Assembly (NCBI GenBank): GCA_018667855.1
Contig: JABIRL010000332.1
Coordinates: 1-35,402, forward strand
Direction of reading: 5' to 3'
DNA length: 35,402 bases
Source of the DNA: Rhodospirillaceae bacterium
GTDB lineage: Bacteria; Pseudomonadota; Alphaproteobacteria; GCA-2731375
Of the stretch, positions 16,026 to 23,664 are shown piece after piece. The position numbers and the translations under genes are program-made. Numbering within the stretch: position 1 is the stretch's first letter; each line of letters opens with the position of its first letter. The notes below the pieces were generated by a model that saw only the letters and a program-made list of their open reading frames with translations, was not told where the DNA came from and made no database searches.

Positions 16026-17051
16026 ATGAGCCCGAATAATAGTGGAAGACCGACACGGCCGGGCGAGCGTTACCGGCCCCGTCCCTTGGTGACACCCGGC
16101 GGCGGCGTGGCCCCGCTAGGGCATAGCGGGCCGCGGGCGGGAACATCGGGCAAGAAAGAAATCCTCTGTGCCTTTGGCGTGGATGTGGATGCGGTCGCCG
16201 GCTGGCTGGGATCTTACGGCGGCGAAGACAGCCCCTGCGATATCTCACGTGGTTTGTTCGCGGGCGAGGTCGGCGTGCCGCGCCTGGTCAATCTGTTCGA
16301 CCGCTACGACATTCCTACCACCTGGTTCATTCCCGGCCATTCCATCGAGACCTTTCCCGAACAATGCAAGCTGGTGGTCGATGCGGGGCACGAGATCGGC
16401 ATGCACGGCTATTCCCATGAAAACCCCATCGCCATGACGCCCGAACAGGAAATCGCGGTTCTGGACAAATGCATTGATCTGATTGACCGCATTTCCGGCC
16501 GCCGGCCAACGGGCTATGTGGCGCCGTGGTGGGAATTCAGCCCCGTGACCAACGAATTACTGCTGGCGCGCGGTATCAAATACGACCACAGCCTGATGAA
16601 CGACGATTTCCACCCCTTCTATGTGCGGGTGGGCGATAGCTGGACGCCGATTGACTATTCCAAGCATCCGGATGAATGGATGACGCCCCTGGTACGTGGT
16701 CAGGAGACGGACCTGATCGATATTCCCGGCAGCTGGTACCTAGATGACCTGCCGCCCATGATGTTCATCAAGTCGGCGCCGAACAGCTTTGGTTTCGTCA
16801 ATCCCCGGGATATCGAGGAATTGTGGCGGGACCAGTTCGATTGGGTTTATCGGGAATACGATTACGCGGTTTTCACCATGACCATCCACCCGGATGTCTC
16901 CGGCCGGCCCCAGGTCTTGTTGATGCTGGAGCGGATGATCGAATATATTACGGCCCATACGGGGGTGAAGTTCTGCACCTTCGATCAGATCGCCGATGAT
17001 TTCGCCCAGCGCTGCCCTCGCCAGGCGGGCGCCACCACCGCTCCGGCCTAA
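16026..17051 (+). CDS. Polysaccharide deacetylase-family amidohydrolase (NodB homology)
   Basis: 341 residues. The first 45 or so are Pro/Gly/Arg-rich and without clear homology; the NodB-type domain follows. Catalytic landmarks: [10 protein letters not shown] (51-60, metal-binding Asp region), [13 protein letters not shown] (122-134; metal ligands His127 and His131), [14 protein letters not shown] and the late [10 protein letters not shown] histidine. The lack of a signal peptide and the length suggest the cytoplasmic subgroup (PuuE/HpPgdA-like) that can act on small cyclic amides rather than cell-wall polymers. GGAGGGGAGAG directly precedes ATG 16026, a very strong ribosome binding site. 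It is followed within 20 bases by the CxxC protein and the CobW GTPase, so metal delivery may be coupled to it. Confidence 0.87.
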   Translation: MSPNNSGRPTRPGERYRPRPLVTPGGGVAPLGHSGPRAGTSGKKEILCAFGVDVDAVAGWLGSYGGEDSPCDISRGLFAGEVGVPRLVNLFDRYDIPTTWFIPGHSIETFPEQCKLVVDAGHEIGMHGYSHENPIAMTPEQEIAVLDKCIDLIDRISGRRPTGYVAPWWEFSPVTNELLLARGIKYDHSLMNDDFHPFYVRVGDSWTPIDYSKHPDEWMTPLVRGQETDLIDIPGSWYLDDLPPMMFIKSAPNSFGFVNPRDIEELWRDQFDWVYREYDYAVFTMTIHPDVSGRPQVLLMLERMIEYITAHTGVKFCTFDQIADDFAQRCPRQAGATTAPA

Positions 17052-17069
17052 GTTCATGTGCGTGCCATA

Positions 17070-17393
17070 ATGTGTGCCTTGTGCGGCGTTCTGGGCGGCC
17101 GTGGTCATTGGACCGAAAGCGCGGCGGCGCCGGAGGCTTTCGCCTCCCGGGCGGAGGCCCACACGCGGGCCCGGGAACGCCAGGAGAGAACCCGTCTGGT
17201 CAATCGGATCCTGGGTCATTACGGCCTGCGTCTGGGTGATTGGTCGGCGGGCGCCCATGCCCTGCGGGGACCAACGGGGCGCACGGCGCTGGTCAATAAT
17301 CTGTCCGAGATGTGGGCCGCGGCGGATGATCTGGGCCGCCGGGACTGCGATCCCCTGGATCCGGACCTGCTGCGCCACCTGGAGGGGCGGTAG
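17070..17393 (+). CDS. Small conserved-looking CxxC protein preceding CobW gene
   Basis: 107 residues beginning MCALCGVLGGRGHWTES, with a CxxC pair (Cys2, Cys5) at the very N-terminus. The middle is Arg-rich (RARERQERTRLVNRILGHYG), and the C-terminal part is LVNNLSEMWAAADDLGRR followed by CDPLDPDLLRHLE. I recall similar short proteins next to CobW-type GTPases in Alphaproteobacteria but know no function. A location between a metal-dependent hydrolase and a CobW metallochaperone, together with the CxxC pair, suggests metal or redox handling. ATG 17070 was preferred to GTG 17058. It lies 18 bases after the deacetylase stop and two bases before the CobW start. Confidence 0.78.
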   Translation: MCALCGVLGGRGHWTESAAAPEAFASRAEAHTRARERQERTRLVNRILGHYGLRLGDWSAGAHALRGPTGRTALVNNLSEMWAAADDLGRRDCDPLDPDLLRHLEGR

Positions 17394-17395
17394 TC

Positions 17396-18433
17396 TTGGG
17401 CGAATATTCCGAACAGACGCCGATCAATATCATCACCGGCTTTCTGGGCAGCGGCAAGACGACCCTGTTGAAGGGCCTGCTGGCGGCGCCGGATTTGTCG
17501 GACACTGCCGTTTTGATCAACGAATTCGGCGCCGTGGGCCTGGATCATGAATTGGTCCAGAATGTCACAGAAAGCACGCTGCTGCTGGACAACGGCTGTG
17601 TCTGCTGTGCCATTCGCGGCGATCTGCAAGGCGCCCTGCGCGATCTGCTTTCGCAACGGCAAAGCGGTGCGGTGCCGTATTTTCGCCGCGTGGTGATCGA
17701 AACTTCCGGTCTGGCAGACCCGGCCCCCATCGCCTACACCCTTTTGGCGGAGCCGGTCTTGCAGCATCACTTTCGCCTGGGCGGGATCATCACGACGGTT
17801 GATGCGGTCAACGGCGCCAGCCAATTGCAACGTTTTCCCGAATCCGTGAAGCAGGCCGCCATGGCGGACCGCCTGATCGTCACCAAGACCGATCTTGCAA
17901 CGCCCGAGGAACGAGATGCCCTGCAAACCAGCCTGCGCGGTTTGAATAAATCCGCCCCAATCATGGAAGTTGGCGAGGGGCAAAGCCAGCCGCCAACCCT
18001 TTTGACCGACGATATGTACGATGAAGGCGGCCGACAGCGGGAAATCGAGCATTGGCTGGACGCGGCACCTGGCGATGATGCCCTGGTCCATGACCATGCC
18101 GACCATATTCATTCCTTCGCCCTGACCTATGATGTGCCCTTGGATTGGACCGCGTTTGGCATCTGGATGACCATGCTGCTGCACCGCCACGGCGACAACG
18201 TTCTGCGCATCAAGGGCTTGTTGAATGTCTCGGGCGTGCCGACCCCCGTATTGATCAACGGTGTGCAACACATCGTCCATCCGCCGTCGCACCTTCCGGC
18301 CTGGCCGAACGAAAACCGGCAGTCCCGCATTATTTTTATTGTCCGCGATATGCCCCAGGCGCAAATCGAGCGCTCCCTGGCCGCGTTCAACAAACTGGCC
18401 AATCCCGTGGCCGCGCCGGGCCAAGCGGCCTGA
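17396..18433 (+). CDS. CobW/COG0523-family GTPase (metallochaperone)
   Basis: 345 residues. The N-terminal G domain shows Walker A GFLGSGKTT (15-23), the INEFG segment (41-45), the metal-binding GCVCC motif (67-71; Cys68, Cys70, Cys71), the ETSGLADP switch and VTKTD as guanine-specificity motif. The C-terminal CobW_C domain includes the W-rich and GLLNVSG segment typical of the family. Members use GTP hydrolysis to insert Zn, Co or other metals into client proteins. The start is TTG 17396: no ATG precedes Walker A, and GGAGGGGCGG lies 8-15 bases upstream. The nearby deacetylase is a natural candidate client (inference). Confidence 0.92.
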   Translation: MGEYSEQTPINIITGFLGSGKTTLLKGLLAAPDLSDTAVLINEFGAVGLDHELVQNVTESTLLLDNGCVCCAIRGDLQGALRDLLSQRQSGAVPYFRRVVIETSGLADPAPIAYTLLAEPVLQHHFRLGGIITTVDAVNGASQLQRFPESVKQAAMADRLIVTKTDLATPEERDALQTSLRGLNKSAPIMEVGEGQSQPPTLLTDDMYDEGGRQREIEHWLDAAPGDDALVHDHADHIHSFALTYDVPLDWTAFGIWMTMLLHRHGDNVLRIKGLLNVSGVPTPVLINGVQHIVHPPSHLPAWPNENRQSRIIFIVRDMPQAQIERSLAAFNKLANPVAAPGQAA

Positions 18434-18455
18434 GACACGCTGGCGACCGGAATTC

Positions 18456-19340
18456 ATGAAAAACCTGAATGACCATCAGCGCGGGTTGTTAATGACCATC
18501 TTCGGTGTTCTTGTCCTGACGCCGGATGCCCTGCTTGTGCGCCTCATCGAAACCGACCATTGGTCGTTGGTGTATTGGCGCAGTCTGTTCATGGCATTCA
18601 GCCTTTTCGCGCTCAACGGGTTCATCGAAAAGAAAAATCCCCTAGTTGCAATTCGCGGGCTGTTTAGGAACGGTCTGTTTTGCGCGCTGTTGTTCGCGGG
18701 CAGCAATATCTGCTTTGTATTTTCCATCACTCATACCATCGCCGCGAACACCCTTGTCATTCTGGCCTGCATGCCTTTCATCGCCGCAGTTCTGACCGTT
18801 GTTCTGATGCGCCGAAATCTGGAATTAAGAACCTGGATGACCATTGTTCTGGCCATGCTGGGCATCGTCATGGTTTTTTGGGGAAGATTTGGCGATGGCA
18901 ATATCCTTGGCGACGGGGTCGCGGTATTGGCCGCCCTGTTCATGGCGACGACTTTGGTATCCATCAGCCGGAACCCTAAGATCAATTCCCTAGCCGCCAT
19001 TGGTTTGGGCTCACTGTTGGCGGCACTATTCAGCCTGTTCATGGGTGCGAGCCCCGGCTTGCCATTGCCCGGAGATTTCTTTTACCTCGCCATCAATGGC
19101 GGGATCGTGCTGCCCATTTCCATGGGGCTGATTACCTATGGGCCGAAATTAATATCGGCGCCGGAAGTCAGCCTCATCCTGTTGCTGGAAACGGCGTTGG
19201 GACCATTGTGGGTGTGGTTGGTATTGAGCGAGCAGCCGCCACAGCAAACCTTTTTCGGTGGCGGCCTGGTGATTGCCGCAATCCTGGTAAATGCGTGGCT
19301 GGGATTTCGAAGCAGACCTCCCACCAGGGCGGTGTCATGA
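18456..19340 (+). CDS. DMT-superfamily (EamA-type) transporter
   Basis: 294 residues with about ten hydrophobic segments arranged as two EamA-like halves. The first half begins at RGLLMTIFGVLVLTPDALLVRL and the second after residue 150 with GDGVAVLAALFMATTLV; each ends in a glutamate or alanine-rich helix, and LLLETALGPLWVWL near the end is characteristic. These proteins usually export amino acids, nucleosides or sugars, or flip lipid-linked sugars. ATG 18456 lies 22 bases after the CobW stop; the longer open frame upstream is only the shadow of CobW. The next gene starts at the ATGA of this stop codon, so the two are coupled. Confidence 0.87.
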   Translation: MKNLNDHQRGLLMTIFGVLVLTPDALLVRLIETDHWSLVYWRSLFMAFSLFALNGFIEKKNPLVAIRGLFRNGLFCALLFAGSNICFVFSITHTIAANTLVILACMPFIAAVLTVVLMRRNLELRTWMTIVLAMLGIVMVFWGRFGDGNILGDGVAVLAALFMATTLVSISRNPKINSLAAIGLGSLLAALFSLFMGASPGLPLPGDFFYLAINGGIVLPISMGLITYGPKLISAPEVSLILLLETALGPLWVWLVLSEQPPQQTFFGGGLVIAAILVNAWLGFRSRPPTRAVS

Positions 19341-19885
19341 TCAGGGTGATCAAAAGGCCGCCCCTGGTCGGCCGTCCCGACTTGGACAGATTACCGATCG
19401 AGGTCGGTAATGATCCGACCCGGGCCTACCGAATAGGGCAAATCATAGGTGCCGTGATAGGCGGGACAATCGGCGGCGTGCTCTATTTTCCCGCCAATGA
19501 ACCCCTGTTTGCGATCGCGCCGTTGTTCATCGGCGGTTGGTCATTGGTTTTCGGGGAAATCCAAGTGCGTTTTTTCGCGCCAAGAAAAAAAACCACCTAC
19601 ACGGTCGATGCCCGACAGGTTAGTTGTATTCGAGGCGCGGGCACCGACGTCGAAGAGGCATGGACGGAACCCATATCAAACTACGTGCTCGAACACCGGC
19701 AGGATTTCAAGGGCGGAGGGCAGCAAGGCGGCACGAACAGATATTATGTCTTGGAACTGAAACATCTCGTCGACGATACCCGATCCGTAATCGTCAGTAT
19801 GGAATCCAAGGTCGAAGTCAGCCTCGAGAACCATGAAGCTGTCGCTAAAAAACTCGGCATTCCAGCGACAACGCTCCCCTATTGA
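19337..19885 (+). CDS. Small membrane protein of unknown function
   Basis: 182 residues. After a short polar N-terminus there are two hydrophobic segments (about 32-50, IGQIIGAVIGGTIGGVLYF, and 54-74) and then a soluble beta-rich region (about 80-182) with TTYTVDARQVSCIRG, YYVLELKHLVDDTRSVIVSME and a final Ala/Lys-rich helix. The layout of paired helices followed by a compact beta domain is like bacterial PH-type membrane proteins, but I do not recognise the family. ATG 19337 overlaps the transporter stop as ATGA. Translation is therefore coupled to the DMT exporter, and a shared role at the membrane is possible. Confidence 0.75.
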   Translation: MIRVIKRPPLVGRPDLDRLPIEVGNDPTRAYRIGQIIGAVIGGTIGGVLYFPANEPLFAIAPLFIGGWSLVFGEIQVRFFAPRKKTTYTVDARQVSCIRGAGTDVEEAWTEPISNYVLEHRQDFKGGGQQGGTNRYYVLELKHLVDDTRSVIVSMESKVEVSLENHEAVAKKLGIPATTLPY

Positions 19886-19944
19886 TCAGGCTTTCGTACC
19901 GATGATCTACCAGTCGTTTAGGTGCGGCAGCTTGTTCCAGTGAA

Positions 19945-20700
19945 TCAATTCAGCATTAGTTTGCCAAGGGTGCGATCAAATATCCGTTTGTAACTGCCAT
20001 CATTCTTCATCGCCCTCAGCGCCACGCTCGCACGGGATGCCAGCGCGCGGTGTTTCTTGTGCAAATAGAAATACCGTTTCCGGGTGGCCAATGGCGGCAT
20101 TAAGGCGCGAACATCATGCAGCCCGCGCTGATAGGCGATTTGCAGTCCGGAATATTTGGAAAAGACCGCGATATCGATCCGATCGAACTCCAGCAAACTG
20201 AATAATGCCTTGGCGTTTTTTACTTTCGTGAGTTCCTTGGCGTTCGTGATATTTTCCTCGAGGATTTTCCAACCTGTGATTATTCCCACATGATAGGGCT
20301 TCAAGCTGTCCCAACCCGCAACGCGAATATTCTTTTTTCGCGAAAATGCGACATAGTCGGCCTTGAACAAGCTCTCTTCGAATTGCACTAAATTCGGATA
20401 TTTTTTTGCCATGCCACCAACCCGGGACAGCAGGCCGTCATCAATACCCATGTTGGCGTTGTATAGAACCCGTTCCGAGGGAAGAAAATTGAGCCTGATT
20501 TCATAACCAACACGCCGATACATCTCGCGGGCAACCAAATCTTCGAACCCAGTTTCCTTTGTCGTGGAAAGAGGAGGAAAGTGTTCCGTATTGATAATAA
20601 GCGTCTTGGCGGATTCCGACAGGACTGTTTGGACCAGTAGCGCCTGCGAGGCGACAACAAATAAAAGGTATACCGTCGCCACATTTCGAAATTTTGCCAT
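19945..20700 (-). CDS. Family-3 extracellular solute-binding-like protein
   Basis: 251 residues. An N-terminal signal peptide (VYLLFVVASQALLVQTVLS, then SESA) precedes a bilobed periplasmic domain of SBP_bac_3 type: TLIINTEHFPPLST opens lobe 1, GFEDLVAREMYRRVGYEI and the SERVLYNANMGIDDGLLSRV segment follow, and KPYHVGIITGWKI begins lobe 2. Single-gene proteins of this type without adjacent ABC components often act as sensors or orphan binding proteins, and none is adjacent here. ATG 20700 was chosen because GGAGAG lies about ten bases upstream; the frame extends to 20790 without support. Base composition is less GC-rich than that of neighbouring genes, a mild sign of a different origin. Confidence 0.83.
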   Translation of the reverse strand: MAKFRNVATVYLLFVVASQALLVQTVLSESAKTLIINTEHFPPLSTTKETGFEDLVAREMYRRVGYEIRLNFLPSERVLYNANMGIDDGLLSRVGGMAKKYPNLVQFEESLFKADYVAFSRKKNIRVAGWDSLKPYHVGIITGWKILEENITNAKELTKVKNAKALFSLLEFDRIDIAVFSKYSGLQIAYQRGLHDVRALMPPLATRKRYFYLHKKHRALASRASVALRAMKNDGSYKRIFDRTLGKLMLN

Positions 20701-20923
20701 AACGCTAGGCTCTCCAGTATGCCGCGAGTTCCGATACGAACCGGCAATTGCTGGCTCGCCAATGCATAAGCTAGATCGAATTAGCGCCAAAACAATCGTG
20801 GCTATCGACCCTTACTGAGGAATAACAATAACTGATCAATGCCATGCGGATGCACCGTTGGCCGGCCAACCACCCGTGTCGTTTGACCGGCGTCCTGTTA
20901 CGGACGCCTATTGTCGGCGCCTT

Positions 20924-21442
20924 CTAATCCGAGAGCGAGCCCCGCGGCGGGGCGCTGCGGGTGGTCCAGCCGTCGCGGAAGGCGCGGACCACGTGGTGCA
21001 GCAGATAGAACAGAATGGCCAGGATCACCATGAGGATGATTGCCAGCAATTTTTCACCGAAGGCGCCGCCGACGATGGCGCCCCTGCCCACCAGATGCTC
21101 GCCCAACATGGCCACCGCCTGCAAGGTGCCGCCGGCGCAGAAAATCACCGCCACCAGGATCGCCACTTGCAGGCTGTCAAACAACAGCGTTTCCACATTC
21201 AACACCGCGCCATCGCGGCCGAATTGGCCGCGAAAACTCTGCCAGTGGGAAATGACATAACCGACGATACCCACCAACGAGGCAAACCAGAACACGACGT
21301 TGGAGAAATGCACCTGGGGAATATGGGCCACCAGATAAGTTTCAAACGGCTTATAAAAATACAGGAAAATCAGCAATATGATGATCGCGAGCAGGCCAAT
21401 CCAGAATCTCGGCCGTCGCCCTGCCATTGTTTCTTCCGCCAT
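20924..21442 (-). CDS. Hypothetical integral membrane protein
   Basis: 172 residues with about four hydrophobic segments: FWIGLLAIIILLIFLYFY (13-30), VVFWFASLVGIVGYVISHW (about 49-67), LQVAILVAVIFCAGGTLQAV (about 91-110) and LLAIILMVILAILFYLLHHVV (about 132-152). It has a short charged C-terminal tail. No family or motif is recognised. It stands alone, divergent from HyuA and separated by about 220 bases from the solute-binding protein gene in the same direction. ATG 21442 follows GGAGCGAA, a fair ribosome binding site. Confidence 0.72.
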   Translation of the reverse strand: MAEETMAGRRPRFWIGLLAIIILLIFLYFYKPFETYLVAHIPQVHFSNVVFWFASLVGIVGYVISHWQSFRGQFGRDGAVLNVETLLFDSLQVAILVAVIFCAGGTLQAVAMLGEHLVGRGAIVGGAFGEKLLAIILMVILAILFYLLHHVVRAFRDGWTTRSAPPRGSLSD

Positions 21443-21603
21443 TTCGCTCCAGCCACGCGGTTATGGGTCCAATTGCGGCGGATGGTACCCGAAAGACAGG
21501 GTTTGTCAAAACGCAACTGCGCTAGATTAATTTTGAGGTGAATTCGGGGGCGCAATTGCTGAACAAACCGTATAAAATGCGGCAACAAAAATGGGGAGGC
21601 ATA

Positions 21604-23661
21604 ATGAGTAGCCGTTTGGGCGTGGATGTCGGTGGCACTTTCACCGATTTGTTGCTGTTCAACGAACAGAATAGTGAATTGCGCCTTTTGAAGACGCCGT
21701 CGACACCGCAAGATCAGTCCATCGGCATCATGAACGGCATCTCGCAGTTGATTGCCGAGACGGGCATCAGCCCGTCCGAGATCAATGCATTGCTGCATGG
21801 CACCACGGTCTCCACCAACATCGTGCTGGAGGAAAAGGGCGCCAAGGTGGGCTTGCTGGTCACCAAGGATTTCGAACAGGTTCTGCATCTGGCCCGCAGT
21901 CAGACACCGGGGCCCCTGGCCGGCTGGATGATCATGGAAAAGCCGGATCCACTGGCGGATCTGGAATTGACCCGCGGCATCCCCGAACGGGTCGATGCCC
22001 ATGGCGATGTACTGACCCCCCTGGACGAAAATGCCGCCCGCCAGGCGGTGCGGGAGTTGATCGATGCGGGCGTCGAGGCCATTACCATCTCGTTACTGCA
22101 TTCCTATGCCAACCCGGATCACGAGCGGCGCCTGCGCACGATTGTCGAGGAGACCGGAGCGGATATCCCGATCTCGCTGTCGTCGGATATCCTGCCGGAG
22201 TTTCGGGAGTATGAACGCACCCTGGTAACCGTGATGAATGCCTATGTGGGACCGTCCATGCGGCGATATCTGGCAAATTTTGAGGAAAAACTGAAAAGCA
22301 TTCAGTTTTCGCCGCACGTGAATATCGTTCGCTCCGACGGTGGTTTGATGTCGGTGCGCCGCGCCTCCGATACGCCAGTCCATACCATGTTGTCGGGGCC
22401 GGCGGGCGGTGTCTCGGGCGCGGCGTTTCTGGCCACCCTGGCGGGTTACGAGGATGCGTTGGGCTTCGACATGGGCGGTACTTCCACCGATGTCTCGTTG
22501 ATTCAGAACGGCGAACCGTTGATTTCGCGGCAGACATCCCTGGGTTATTACCCCCTCAAGGTGCCTTCCGTGGAAGTTCATTCCGTGGGCGCGGGCGGCG
22601 GTTCGATCGCCCATGTGCCCATGACCGGCGCCCTGCGCGTGGGCCCTGAAAGCGCGGGGGCGGCACCCGGTCCTGCCTGTTACGGCCATGGCGGCGATCA
22701 ACCAACCGTCACCGACGCCAATCTGCTGCTGGGACGGCTTCCCGCCCGATTGCTGGATGGCAAGATGAGCCTGGATGTAAAGGCGGCCGAGGACGCGGTG
22801 GGCAAGATCGCCCGCGCCCTGGGCCTGGATCTGCATCAGGCGGCCCAGGGTATTCTGGATATCGTCAACGAAAACATGTTCGGCGCCCTGCGCCTGGTCA
22901 GTGTGCAAAAAGGTCTGGACCCGCGGGATTTCGCCCTGGTGGCGTTTGGCGGCGCCGGTCCTTTGCATGGCAACGCCATGGCCATGCTGGGCAATTGCTA
23001 TCCGGTTATTGTCCCGCCGACGCCGGGCGTGCTGTCGGCATTGGGCTTTCTGTATTCGGACGTGAAGAACGAATTCGCCCAGACCTATGTGCGCAACGTA
23101 GCCGACGCCGATGGCGCCCAGTTGGCCGAAATCTATGCCCGTCTGGGCCGCGAGGCCCGCGGCTGGCTGCGCGAGGAGGGCATTGACGAGGGGCGCCAGG
23201 AGCTCAGCTATCAGGCCGATGTGCGTTACTTCCGCCAAGGCTATGAATTCGCCTTGAAAATTAATCCGGAGAGCCTGAGCAACGGCGGTCTGGCCGATCT
23301 GGAGGCCCGCTTTGGCGCGGCTCACGAAAGATTGTACGGCTTCCGCCTGGAACAGCCCGTCGAACTGGTTAACCTGCGCGCGGTTGGCGCCGGCCAGGTC
23401 GAAAAGGTGCAGTTGCCCAGTTTTGATTTAGAAGCTCCCGATGCCTCGGCGGCGGTGTATGAACAACACCGGGTTTATTTCGACGGCGGCTTTTTGAATG
23501 CCAACATTTATGACCGTAAGCAGCTGCGCGCCGGCCATCGCTTGGTCGGACCGGCGGTGGTCACCCAAGCGGATTCGACAACCGTCATCCATCCAGGTCA
23601 TGTTGGCGTCGTGGACCGGTATCTCAATATTCTGATCTCTCTCGAAGGTAGGCAGGACTAG
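21604..23661 (+). CDS. hyuA: Hydantoinase/oxoprolinase subunit A (HyuA)
   Basis: 685 residues. The N-terminal Hydant_A_N domain opens with LGVDVGGTFTDLLLF, a phosphate-binding loop of the ASKHA ATPase fold. The Hydantoinase_A core includes NIVRSDGGLMSV, LSGPAGGVSGAAFLA and GFDMGGTSTDVSL (adenosine and metal sites) with HSVGAGGGSIAHV. The C-terminal region has NLRAVGAGQVEK. With HyuB it forms an ATP-dependent hydrolase or carboxylase that opens cyclic amides (N-methylhydantoin, 5-oxoproline) or acts on ketones. GGGGAGG precedes ATG 21604, and only three bases separate its stop from the hyuB start. The substrate is undetermined. Confidence 0.93.
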   Translation: MSSRLGVDVGGTFTDLLLFNEQNSELRLLKTPSTPQDQSIGIMNGISQLIAETGISPSEINALLHGTTVSTNIVLEEKGAKVGLLVTKDFEQVLHLARSQTPGPLAGWMIMEKPDPLADLELTRGIPERVDAHGDVLTPLDENAARQAVRELIDAGVEAITISLLHSYANPDHERRLRTIVEETGADIPISLSSDILPEFREYERTLVTVMNAYVGPSMRRYLANFEEKLKSIQFSPHVNIVRSDGGLMSVRRASDTPVHTMLSGPAGGVSGAAFLATLAGYEDALGFDMGGTSTDVSLIQNGEPLISRQTSLGYYPLKVPSVEVHSVGAGGGSIAHVPMTGALRVGPESAGAAPGPACYGHGGDQPTVTDANLLLGRLPARLLDGKMSLDVKAAEDAVGKIARALGLDLHQAAQGILDIVNENMFGALRLVSVQKGLDPRDFALVAFGGAGPLHGNAMAMLGNCYPVIVPPTPGVLSALGFLYSDVKNEFAQTYVRNVADADGAQLAEIYARLGREARGWLREEGIDEGRQELSYQADVRYFRQGYEFALKINPESLSNGGLADLEARFGAAHERLYGFRLEQPVELVNLRAVGAGQVEKVQLPSFDLEAPDASAAVYEQHRVYFDGGFLNANIYDRKQLRAGHRLVGPAVVTQADSTTVIHPGHVGVVDRYLNILISLEGRQD

Positions 23662-23664
23662 GCC

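Noticed and set aside
17219-18457. A 412-codon minus-strand frame opposite the CobW gene
   Set aside because: CobW motifs (Walker A, GCVCC, VTKTD) are on the plus strand; the reverse reading has no structure.
20701-20923. Gene-free stretch of 223 bases between two minus-strand genes
   Set aside because: I see no open frame with gene-like features, no RNA gene and no convincing hairpin with T tract in it.
21503-21532. Possible sigma70-type promoter (TTGTCA with TAGATT or TTAATT) before hyuA
   Set aside because: Spacing is 14 bases for the better -10 and the better-spaced -10 is poor; alphaproteobacterial promoters are hard to call by eye.
22093-23325. A 410-codon minus-strand frame within hyuA
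   Set aside because: hyuA has full family motifs over the same region and a good ribosome binding site; the antisense frame shows no recognisable domain.
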